From: Lingula anatina
Taxonomy: Eukaryota; Brachiopoda; Lingulata; Lingulida; Lingulidae
Assembly (NCBI RefSeq): GCF_001039355.2
Contig: NW_019773950.1
Location: 1 to 31,653 of the forward strand
Direction of reading: 5' to 3'
DNA length: 31,653 nucleotides
The position numbers and the translations under genes are program-made. Each line of letters opens with the position of its first letter. Positions within the stretch are counted from its first letter, which is position 1. Shown piece after piece: positions 23,087 to 31,653 of this stretch. Below the pieces are notes generated by a model. It searched no databases. It saw nothing but the letters and a program-made list of their open reading frames with translations, and had not been told where the DNA came from.

Positions 23087-26000
23087 TTATTCTAATTTAA
23101 TTGTATCCACCCCCCAAAGTTCCTGAATATACCCCTTGCAATCTTTCTCATGACATACTAGATAGTCCTTCCTACGAAAACTCTTCCCACACTTTGTGCA
23201 CAAATGTTTGTCCACTGGCTTGTGCCTCTGCATATGACGATTCAGCGAGTACTTATGTTTAGTACAAAATGTGCACTCTGCACATTTAAAATTTCGACTT
23301 CCATGCACAACCATGTGTGATTTCATACAGCTAGGGGTGCCAAATGAAAGTGAGCATTCTGTGCAATGGTTCAACTTGGAGTGAGCTCTCACTTTATGCT
23401 CCTTAATCCTGCCCTCAGGGTATGACTTTTTGCAAATGTCACATTGAACTCTGTCCCCATGGTGAGCTTTAACATGCCTCTGCATCCCTTGCCTTGATGC
23501 CATCTTCTTATTGCACAAGAAACAAACAAGTTTAAGGCTGCCATGCATTTGGCGCAAGTGATCCTCTAAGTGGTATCTGGAGACAAACCCAGCGCTGCAT
23601 TCTGTGCACCATGAATGGTACTTTCCACTGTGAACCATTGAGTGTCTCTTTAAGGCATTCTTTGAGAAATATTGCTTATCACAATCTGTGCATAGAAATA
23701 GCTCTGAAAAGACAAATGTAGTACCATATATCACTTTTGGTGCTTTTAACCCTCAAGTGACCGAGTGGGGTCATTTACGACCCCAGCCACATGATTAAAT
23801 GTGCCATCTCTTTATTTTTTATTCGATTTTTCTTTCCTTGCATGAATTTGTCAGTCTACTAATCCTACACACTTGCACAGCTTTTTGAAGGGATCAACCA
23901 ATTAGTGTGGCGTTTACATCACAAACTCTTGTGGGGTCATTTATGACCCCAAAGAGAAGCACTGGTTTTCAAATATTAGTTTTTAAATTTTATTCAAATG
24001 TTTTGCCCACGCAACACTGACAGGAAAATGTCACAAGCATGTGCTTCATGCAACCAACCAGTGTGCCCAAAACATAGACACAAATAAGTGGTTTGTGAAG
24101 ATTATATGCTTGAAGTGTTACTAATAGTGCATCGCTGAATCTAATTTCAGTAGCTTTGTTGGAACTTGTTCTCATAACTGGGTCTCTCATTTTGACGGTT
24201 ACATTTTTCGGGTATTTCGGAAATCTAAAAAAATTCTGTCGATATCATATTATACATATATTAACAATTTCTTTGTGTAAATTTTGTTTTATACACACAT
24301 GTGGTAGTAACATACATGTAGATTGATTGTGTTCTGAGTAGTATGACTTCCTTACCAGCTTAGGGTATTCCTACTCAGCAAGTCGGCTAATTATTCTTAT
24401 TGAAGTTAGCAGGATGCTATCTCAACATAAGTCAAAATATTTTTATTCAAAGTAATTTTGTAATGTACTTTTTTCATTTAGTGTGGCAAATAAAAAGAGA
24501 AATATTTCTGCAAGTGGAAACTGACAAGGACTGTCTAAATACCGATGTAATGTTGCTCTTAAAATCTGTGCTTGGTTATTTCATGCAATAAAAGTATTAT
24601 TACAAAATACTTATTACATTAGGTCATTATAAAATACTTGTCTTAAATCCTGGGAGTAGCATAGGTGTGATAAACCCTAAACAGCCTTTTATAATAAGGA
24701 TCCCTGTACAGAGCACAATGGGGTCATAGATGACCCCACTTGGTCATTTCAGTCAGTAAAATAGCTCGGTCTCTTGAGGGTTAACAAGAAAAGAGAATAA
24801 TGGTTATGTATATTTTGTCACTTAGTTCAAAACTTTACTAAATTTAACCGTGGCATCTTCCAAATAATTTATTTCCATCAAATTCTATGACCATTAAATA
24901 TATCTGATAGTAAAGATAAGATCAGGGCGTCAAGTTACTTCAGGGACCTTCAGAAAATAGGGGAAAAAATTTAAAAAATAGGAATTTTATCGACAAAGTA
25001 TAGGAAAAATAGGAATTATTCTAAAAGAATGATGGCTTCCCAACACCTCTAAAGCCATACCAGTCTAATACACATTCTTAAATTGTAGTAAATAACACTA
25101 TTTAGAGTAACAACAAAAATGTATCTAACAAATGTACAAATAACAGCATAAAATACTAAAGGCTCTGTCACACCTAGCATAAATACATACATATATGTAA
25201 GTACTGTATGAATGTGATCAATTACATACAAAACTGTATGTAATCATCATTTCCAGGATATTAAAAAAAAAGCAGCATCTGGAATATTTTGACATGCCCA
25301 AAATATTTATCCCCCTCTTAAATGAACATGACCAATGCTTGTCAGCGTATGAATCATTTTTTCTTATATACAAGTGCTTAATGCTGTGACATGGCCTTTA
25401 TTCAGTTCTGTTCAATAATTTTAAAATTGCCGTCATATATTGTGTTTATGTAGTCTACACAATGTTGACTGTTATAAACATTTTTCAAACATTTTTTACG
25501 AGACATCTTTTTTGTCGTAGACCAAAAAATAGGAAAAATAGGAGTTTTCCCTAGAAAATTGGAAGGTAATAGGAAGATCTTTAAAATATTGGAAAGAATA
25601 GGAACTTGATGCCCTGTAAGATGTAATACATCACTTCAAAATCAGTAAGAAAATCCTCTAAATATGTAGCATTAAGTGGACCTCACATGTAGATGCAAGA
25701 AATACATGGCATTTTGAACGATAATATATGTTTAACATGTTATACTTCAAACATATTATTTACAAACCTTTCATTGTCTCTTCCTTTTCCTCATTTTCAA
25801 ACTCAATAGGAATGTTCCCATTTTCAAGATCTCCTGCACCTGAAGTGATAATATTTAAAAAAGGATTACCTGTGGTTTAAAAAGTCTCAGTTTTTGGAAA
25901 TTTAATGCAATTTATCATAGCACCATAGAGTTTATTAAGATTATTCTTTTCTTTGGGGAGGTGTGGAACTATTTTGTGAACAATAACAGGGAAAAGAACA

Positions 26001-27089
26001 ACACACCTGTAAATGATAGTTAACTGAGAAAAGTGTGAATGATGCATTTGGCCTGTCTTCTATTCTTTTTTCCTTACCTTGCACGGTTAGATGAAGTGAT
26101 AGACCAGGTGTCAAAAGACAATAGTGTAAAGTAAAGTGTCAACCTTGTAATTAAAATAGCCCATCTCTCTAGCTGGGTTACCCCCTGTGCCTCCCTTCCA
26201 GCTATTCAGTAATTACCAACTATTTATTACACTTGCCAAAAGTCAGAAGTCTTCCCAACATTTCCATGTGAAAAGTAACCTAGCTAGCTCTAAGGCTTTG
26301 TGAGGCTTAAAATATAATAAATCCCAAAACTAAAAATAAATAAATAAATAAATAACATGAAAACAGTCTTTACCTGTTTTTGTTCCATTGTCTGTTGGGC
26401 CCTGAGTGTCTACGGCCGTGCACCGTGGGCGAGTCAGGCCAAGATGGTCTACATTTCCCAAGTGGTCATTAACTAGAATTAGATAGGAAAACAGAGTTGA
26501 CCACCATGGCATAAGTAAACGATACACATGCGACGATAAGCGCGAGAATTCATGCGTTAGCACTCCTATTGATGATTCTGATATGTACTGTCTGTGCTAT
26601 CAGAATCGTCAATAGGAGTGCTAACGCATGAATATTCCTGCTAATGAGCAAGTGAAAATACGTTTTCTGAAAACAGACACAAGGACGCAAGCAACGAGCA
26701 TAAATATCGGAACTACTTAGTTTAAGCCTTGCACTACACCTTATTCACTTATCACTATAAAATAATTTGATGTTGCACGGATGTTGAGAACAGCCAGTTG
26801 CATCTTGTTTCATAAGCAGGGTGTACAGTACTGACCAAGGTTACTTGTCAAGTATTTCTGCAGAATGAAATAGAACGACACAAACACGTGTTCTACTGTA
26901 ACTTAGTGTAAGCCATCTTTACTGAACATCTGGAAACCCCACACTGACCTGCACACTGAACACAGGGAGTATTTCATAAATTAAATACACAAACTATTAT
27001 TGAAATGGTAAATTACCTTCATCTTGTAGCAACAGTAGCGTGTAGCTCTTGTACCAACAGTAGCTTGTAGCTTCGTCTCCTTCGTCCAT
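23087..27089 (-). CDS. C2H2 zinc-finger protein, four exons, 286 residues
   Basis: Exons on the minus strand are 27017-27089 (ATG at 27089), 26374-26472, 25768-25839 and 23087-23703 (TAA). All three introns are GT-AG in phase 1, and the sum of 861 bases closes the frame exactly. The N-terminal 85 residues are acidic and low in recognisable domains (MDEGDEATSY start, ENEEKEE stretch). Seven zinc fingers follow from about residue 86. The first six fit CxxC-HxxxH closely. The last, CTKCGKSFRRKDY, ends in HEKDC and is therefore C2HC. Classical linkers are mostly absent. It is probably a nuclear DNA- or RNA-binding protein; the target is unknown. It converges tail to tail with the YqaJ gene. Intron 3 holds two transposons and intron 1 holds a long hairpin, none of which breaks the exons. 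Confidence 0.87.
23750..24780. mobile_element. Non-autonomous piggyBac-like element with TTAA duplication
   Basis: Ends are CCCTCAAGTGACCGAG and, inverted, CCCTCAAGAGACCGAG, flanked on both sides by TTAA (23746-23749 and 24781-24784). This is the piggyBac target and start pattern. Three copies of a palindrome, GGGGTCATTTACGACCCC, GGGGTCATTTATGACCCC and GGGGTCATAGATGACCCC, lie at about 23767, 23935 and 24719. No transposase was recognised. The element begins 46 bases from the acceptor of the last zinc-finger exon. Confidence 0.8.
24923..25616. mobile_element. 694-bp inverted-repeat transposon with 6-bp target duplication
   Basis: The left end is CAGGGCGTCAAGTTAC; the right end, read inward, is CAGGGCATCAAGTTCC. 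TAAGAT flanks both sides (24917-24922 and 25617-25622). Both subterminal regions are rich in AATAGGAA and GGAAAAATAGGA motifs. No coding frame was seen. The CAGGGC end resembles hAT elements, but the duplication is six bases rather than eight, so the superfamily is open. It lies in intron 3 of the zinc-finger gene. Confidence 0.75.
26548..26633. repeat. Hairpin with 36-bp arms and 14-base loop
   Basis: Arms are 26548-26583 and 26598-26633, with 35 of 36 bases complementary (starting ATTCATGCGTTAGCACTCC). The loop is TGTACTGTCTGTGC. It lies in intron 1 of the zinc-finger gene, 75 bases upstream of exon 2. It could be a tiny MITE or a structured intronic RNA element. Confidence 0.85.
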
Positions 27090-27376
27090 CCCGCTAGCCG
27101 AGAAAATATTTAACCCCCGACAGAATATGCTTCCGCTATCAAAATTAGGTCTACTTTTCTAAACTAATATATTAGTTTTCAAGTTCTTATTTACAAAACA
27201 TCATTGGCTATATTCGAATTTAAATTTTATGTTCAAAAATGGCGGTATTGTCAGATTCTTAGCATAAACAGGGAAAATTGCAGCAGCGCATGAATCTAGA
27301 TGAGATGCACTACTTTCCAATCCCGCTTACGATCATCGCCATCACATCGCGCACCAGGTAAAATCGGTGTGGTGGC
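27090..27376. other. 5' flank of the zinc-finger gene
   Basis: Probable promoter and 5' UTR of the minus-strand zinc-finger gene. No TATA box is evident close to the start codon. Confidence 0.4.
27235..27246 (+). promoter_or_regulatory. YY1-like motif upstream of the zinc-finger gene
   Basis: The plus strand carries AAAAATGGCGGT, close to the YY1 core, about 150 bases upstream of the zinc-finger ATG (27089). Position and motif match the site upstream of the TRIM-NHL gene. Use as a promoter element is inferred. Confidence 0.35.
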
Positions 27377-27487
27377 TGATACTCTTTTATGCGATCTGAC
27401 ACACACCTTGAAAACGGGTAGTGTGGTCAGATAAACCGGTTTATACTGGACCCGTAGGTGCCTAGTCTGGTAGTTGGGAAGGCCTGA
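27377..27487 (-). repeat. 111-bp dispersed repeat, copy 2 (inverted)
   Basis: The exact reverse complement of 11809-11919, including the ATAAACCGGTTTAT palindrome. The flanks of the two copies do not match beyond the 111 bases, so this is the mobile or converted unit itself. Confidence 0.85.
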
Positions 27488-27973
27488 CGCTGGAACAGTG
27501 TTGGACATTCCTTGTGGAGAACATCACTGGCTTTCTCGATTTGAACCTGTACCTTCAGTAACCCGAGAAGTTTGGGAAACGGAACTTGGTTACTTGACGG
27601 AGTATTTCGTCCTCTGCCAAAATGAAGACAAATGCAGAGGAATAAAACTTGACATTTGAACATAACGAAATGGCGAGTGCTTTCTTTCCTCTTACGGGTG
27701 GGTTAGTACCAGTGTGAGAACAATGCACTCGCCGGTCGCGGTTCAGAAGGAAAGGTGTGAGCCAAACGTGATGTGTAGCAAAGATAAAGCCTTGCACTCC
27801 AGATCAATTCCCCGAGACTGGTGGTGAGGGTGTAAGCCAAATGTATTTATTGTAGGCACCATGTCACGTGTTACTTGATTTCGGGTGTTTAGTATGGACA
27901 GAGTAATAGTGAGTTATTACCACGTGATTGGTCAGTAGAGCAGTTGGTACAAATAGTAGGTGATAAGGTGTAG

Positions 27974-28078
27974 CACGGATTTAGAGGGGGGTCAGGGGGG
28001 GGGGTCCCTTCTGTTTCTGAAAAAAAATCACACTAATATTCCCCTCTTGAAATTAGGGTTTTAACTAGCTGATTTATT
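27974..28078. mobile_element. Truncated hAT-like MITE related to 5019-5263
   Basis: It shares with the element at 5019 the order GGATTTAG, G tracts, TTTCTGAAAAAA, CCCCTCTTGA and TTAACTAGCTGA (TTGACTAGCTGA in the other copy). The right terminal repeat is not visible, so it is a 5' fragment or a decayed copy. Confidence 0.5.
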
Positions 28079-28548
28079 AAACCAAAACCGTCCCTGTGTG
28101 CATGGGCGGCCTTTGGTCCCATTGTGCTCCTTAACGTCATACGTGCAACCAAACTAATTCTCAGCACAAAGCGAAGTCAAGAAAATAAACTATCTATGAA
28201 CGCTCCGCGTCGGCCTCTCAAACAAGGCCTCGTGTACATGGTGAACTTTAATTATGATGATAAGACCATGTTCGAGGACTGGCGCTGCGAGAGATGAAAT
28301 ACATCTGTACGGCACCCAGGCTATCGTTTATAATTGCATATGTAAACATGTACAGCCAAACTGGCCCTCTGCCTGACAAGGTAGAAAGTTTCCATTTGAT
28401 CTAAGACCTAACAGCAAAGCTCCTAGACCTGAGATCGAAGGTCCTGCGACTCCTTTGTAATTCCCACAGACATTTGGATTGATCTATCTTCTTGGGAAGT
28501 CTCCCTGGTCCCGTCAATAAAATCATGAATTCATTAAGTGAAGTGAGA

Positions 28549-28549
<1 letters not shown>

Positions 28550-28626
<77 letters not shown>
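28550..28626. repeat. TA dinucleotide microsatellite
   Basis: About 38 uninterrupted TA units. Confidence 0.95.
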
Positions 28627-28628
<2 letters not shown>

Positions 28629-29397
28629 CTGTAAAGTTTTTAGTTTCTGAAAAGTCATACTAAAATTATTGGACGATTCTTTCTACTGTGGTCCGAATTT
28701 CTCTTAGTGAAAAATTAATTATCAGCTACATGTATTTATTTCATTTCATATCACCTTTAATCATTATTTTACATAGTAAACATATTTTGCGATCCATTTT
28801 ACTAGTCCTCATATTGTATATATACTTCTCAGTGAAGACATCAGCGATTTAAATCCATGTGATCTTTCCTGTCTTTGGTCATTATTGTGATATATACATA
28901 CATACATACATACATATGTAAAATGGAGATTTATTAAAACATTTCTTTTTTCATAGCCTCCTACATTCATGGGCGGGTGTGAGTTTCGCTTATCATTCTA
29001 CATGTATTAGCCTACACGTGCGTAGTGGACGTAGGAAAGCACTAAAGGGCTTACCACAATTATTTTCAGCCACTTTAGTCATAAGAACAGGACGTTAGGG
29101 GAATCCCCTTGCCGTTATACATCTACATGTTTTTATTTTTAACGAAATGCTATATTCCTGAGATATGAAAGATAAAGGGAATACATACCGTCAATAAATG
29201 TAGCTTATCCAATAAGTTGAATGAAGTGGAGTCAGTAGCTTACACTGTTATTATAAGTACATGTACCACGTTTTACTGCAAGTAAACTGCGTTCGGTAGA
29301 AGTAAGCCAGACTACTCCTCTGCTTGTTTCATTTCAAATGTTTTTCTTTTTCAAAAAGCATGCCCCCCATTTCACGCCCCCCCCCCCCCTTGGGGTC

Positions 29398-29840
29398 CTG
29401 GTAGTCCTGTACATATTGAAATATTAGAGCACAGTCCACGAAGCGCGGGGGTATGGGGATCTGCTAATTCCTCCCCACTGGGCACTATATTCTTCGTAGT
29501 CCGCTAAAGAACTGTGCATTATTTGTTTGATAATGCCCGGAGCGACTCCACATTCAATATTAAATCTGCAAAGACTACTGAAAAAAGATGTTCTGCTCCC
29601 AACCGCGCTTATCTACATNCCTGGTAGTCCTGTACATATTGAAATATTAGAGCACAGTCCACGAAGCGCGGGGGTATGGGGATCTGCTAATTCCTCCCCA
29701 CTGGGCACTATATTCTTCGTAGTCCGCTAAAAACTGTGCATTATTTGTTTAATAATGCCCGGAGCGACTCCACATTCAATATTAAATCTGCAAAGACTAC
29801 TGAAAAAAGATGTTCTGCTCCCAACCGCGCTTATCTACAT
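29398..29840 (+). repeat. 221-bp tandem duplication with an N at the junction
   Basis: Copy 1 (29398-29618) and copy 2 (29621-29840) differ by one missing base (CTAAAGAACTG against CTAAAAACTG) and one substitution (TTTGTTTGATAATG against TTTGTTTAATAATG). A single N at 29619 lies between them. No coding potential was recognised. Confidence 0.9.
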
Positions 29841-30375
29841 GTTGCAAAACTGAACCTCAGTGCAAAACCACTAAATAAATAGATAAATAAATAATTAATT
29901 ACATAAATAAATAAAAATAAAATAATAAAAACAAAGCAGTTAACATCATTAGGAGTCACTTAATTTTAGTTCTAAAACATGAAGTTGTTTATTGCAACCA
30001 GCAAAATCACATCTGTATCACTTTTTATACATACTATAAACACCTACCTTTACAACTTTTCACATAAAATAAAAAATAAATTTGAGGAGATGAACTATAT
30101 TCATATTTAGGCCAAAATGAAGTCCAGGGTGAACAGCTAAATTCTATTCATGAAAGAAGTATCTGCTAATAAAAAAATACATGTTAGTATGCAAAGAACA
30201 TAGGTGCTTAATTTAAGTGATCAAACTGATTATATCATACGTCTTCATATTTTTTACTTTGGTACAATTTCAATATCTCTACACAACAAACATAGTAAGG
30301 CACGTCCATTACATTTTCCTCGGTGATATTAATTACAATTCAAACATCTTGATAGTGTCAAACCATATATGATTT
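29841..30375. other. 3' flank of the second TRIM-NHL gene
   Basis: AAAT-type simple repeats occupy about 29870-29935. From about 30050 the sequence resembles the flank downstream of the first TRIM-NHL gene, for example AGGCCAAAATGAAGTCC at about 30109 and 1196. Confidence 0.55.
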
Positions 30376-31653
30376 TTAGTCAATACACTTATACGTCGAT
30401 ATTGAACCTCCCAAAGTTCCAACAACAAGCTCCCCGTTACTGTTGACATCAACTGACGCAGGAAATCTTATGTTGTCACTCTTTGTCAAAATGTTATGTA
30501 GAAATCTTCCGTCTAAACCAATGACAACCACCCTGTGATTACCACTGTCAGCTATGAATATGTGTCCAAACTTATCTACGCACACTCCTCGTGGATTACT
30601 CAGTTGTCCGTCTTCACTTCCACTCTGACCTCGTGTTCCGTATTGGAACATGACGTCACCCTGGGGTGTCACTGCATACACACAGTGGGCACTGAAGTCG
30701 CTGACTAAAATTGCATTGATGCCATGGTGGTACGCACAGCGCAGTGTGCCTTTACTGCACATTGGGACAGGAGTTTTGTTAACCAAATGAAATGATTTTA
30801 TGTCGTATACAAAGATGCACTGTGCACCAATATCACACACGTACACCTTACCCTCTGTACGGTCCACAGTGACACCCCAGGGGTCAGACAAATCACCCTG
30901 AGCAAAACATCGGATAACCTGATCTGATGCTGAATACAGTCTACAGCATTCATCCATGCATGTGACCACGGATCTATCGTTACTGATTGTAGTAATACAC
31001 CTTACCCCTCCCACTATACTGATCTCACGATTACATTGACCTGTGCTGGAGAATGCTGACACTGTTGTGCACCCGGTTAGGTCACTGTGTAAAACTAAAA
31101 GACAACCGCCATCTGTGCACTGGATATCCAACAACAAACCCTGAACATTAAAACAAACATACCGCTCTGGCACATGAGGCCATGCGACTTTCTGAAATTT
31201 CATCAGCTCGGGATAGTATGTTCTCTCTTGTTTCAAACTTCCAAAATGTGCATCCAATGGACCGCGGTATGTTTTGGCTGTAATGGACCCCGTTTTGATG
31301 GACAGCGGCCGTGGTTCAGGGATATTAGGAAACTGTAGCACAACGTCCATTGCTGTATTCCCTGGTGTAAATGTTATGTCTGTAATCTTGGTATCAAAGG
31401 CAGGTTCTACTGTCTGTAACTCCTGGATTCTAGTTAGAAGTTTTTTAGAGTGGGTCATGACCTCGATGTCAGAACCGGTGTCTGTGAGCTGCTGAGCGAA
31501 ATCACGAATACTTTGGATGGAAATCTTGTTCATTTCGTGCTTGTCCCTTTCAGCTTCTAAAGTTTTCACCTGCGTGGCGGTGAGTGCCTCAACTTCTGCC
31601 GCTATTGTGCTGCTTTTATTAATTATGAATCTTTTCATTCCGATGTAATCTGT
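30376..31653 (-). CDS. TRIM-NHL protein, C-terminal part (5' end beyond the window)
   Basis: The open frame runs from the window end to a TAA at 30376, giving 425 residues. The internal ATG at 31638 is not the true start, because the frame continues upstream as TDYIG and matches QSDYVE at the same place in the first TRIM-NHL gene. The part seen covers the end of the coiled coil (about 100 residues) and the whole NHL propeller, with blocks such as GVTVDRTEGKVYVCDIG and GVCVDKFGHIFIADSGNHR. RING and B-boxes would lie outside. The sequence follows the copy at 1481-3697 closely in both protein and DNA, so it is a paralogue, in the same orientation. No frameshift or stop is visible, so it is probably functional. 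Confidence 0.9.
   Translation of the reverse strand, partial: TDYIGMKRFIINKSSTIAAEVEALTATQVKTLEAERDKHEMNKISIQSIRDFAQQLTDTGSDIEVMTHSKKLLTRIQELQTVEPAFDTKITDITFTPGNTAMDVVLQFPNIPEPRPLSIKTGSITAKTYRGPLDAHFGSLKQERTYYPELMKFQKVAWPHVPERYVCFNVQGLLLDIQCTDGGCLLVLHSDLTGCTTVSAFSSTGQCNREISIVGGVRCITTISNDRSVVTCMDECCRLYSASDQVIRCFAQGDLSDPWGVTVDRTEGKVYVCDIGAQCIFVYDIKSFHLVNKTPVPMCSKGTLRCAYHHGINAILVSDFSAHCVYAVTPQGDVMFQYGTRGQSGSEDGQLSNPRGVCVDKFGHIFIADSGNHRVVVIGLDGRFLHNILTKSDNIRFPASVDVNSNGELVVGTLGGSISTYKCID

Larger units (their letters stand above)
27488..29397. other. Gene-free, repeat-rich stretch
   Basis: It contains the hAT-like relic (27974-28078), a long TA tract (28550-28626), a CATA tetranucleotide run near 28898-28915 and a C tract at about 29377-29389. 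An open frame at 27474-27659 was not accepted as a gene. Confidence 0.5.

Noticed and set aside
23990-24190. 66-residue minus-strand frame with several Cys inside the piggyBac-like element
   Set aside because: The Cys spacing does not match the C-terminal finger of piggyBac transposases, and no catalytic block is present.
27474-27659. 61-residue plus-strand open frame next to the 111-bp repeat
   Set aside because: It begins inside the repeat, has no clear splice sites or family resemblance, and is short enough to be chance.
28401-28658. Minus-strand open frame of repeating Ile-Tyr
   Set aside because: It is the translation of the TA microsatellite and has no other support.

Overview
This looks like nuclear DNA from a marine invertebrate, most likely a mollusc or another lophotrochozoan. 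The evidence is AT-rich intergenic DNA with long TA, GT and A-rich microsatellites, GT-AG introns that close reading frames exactly, intronless TRIM-NHL genes in duplicated copies, a gene built of phase-1 EGF and olfactomedin exons, and many small inverted-repeat DNA transposons. The species assignment is an inference. Nothing bacterial or viral was found.

Layout from left to right. 1-750: two decayed Tc1-like transposase relics, head to head. 1481-3697 (-): a complete intronless TRIM-NHL gene. 3698-7621: intergenic DNA with a hAT-like MITE, a GT microsatellite and a third Tc1 relic. 7622-10496 (-): three exons of a secreted EGF-EGF-olfactomedin protein whose 5' exons were not found. 10497-12389: no gene, but one arm of a 111-bp dispersed repeat. 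12390-15794: a 3.4-kb palindromic element with about 866-bp arms and a TATG target duplication. 15925-21922 (+): an eight-exon gene, reconstructed here, for a 1435-residue protein with a YqaJ-type nuclease core and a SAP-like motif. 22896-23081: a MITE. 23087-27089 (-): a four-exon C2H2 zinc-finger gene, also reconstructed, with two transposons in its third intron and a hairpin in its first. 27377-27487: the second, inverted copy of the 111-bp repeat. 27488-30375: repeat-rich DNA with a second hAT-like relic, a TA tract and a 221-bp tandem duplication with an N at its junction. 30376-31653 (-): a second TRIM-NHL gene cut by the window end.

The genes do not form an obvious pathway. The two TRIM-NHL genes are paralogues lying about 28 kb apart in the same orientation, and their similarity continues past the stop codons. 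The YqaJ gene and the zinc-finger gene converge tail to tail. The most interesting item is the YqaJ protein. It may also carry a split DDE-like triad around the nuclease and SAP segments, which would suggest a transposon-derived or domesticated recombinase. That part is a hypothesis.
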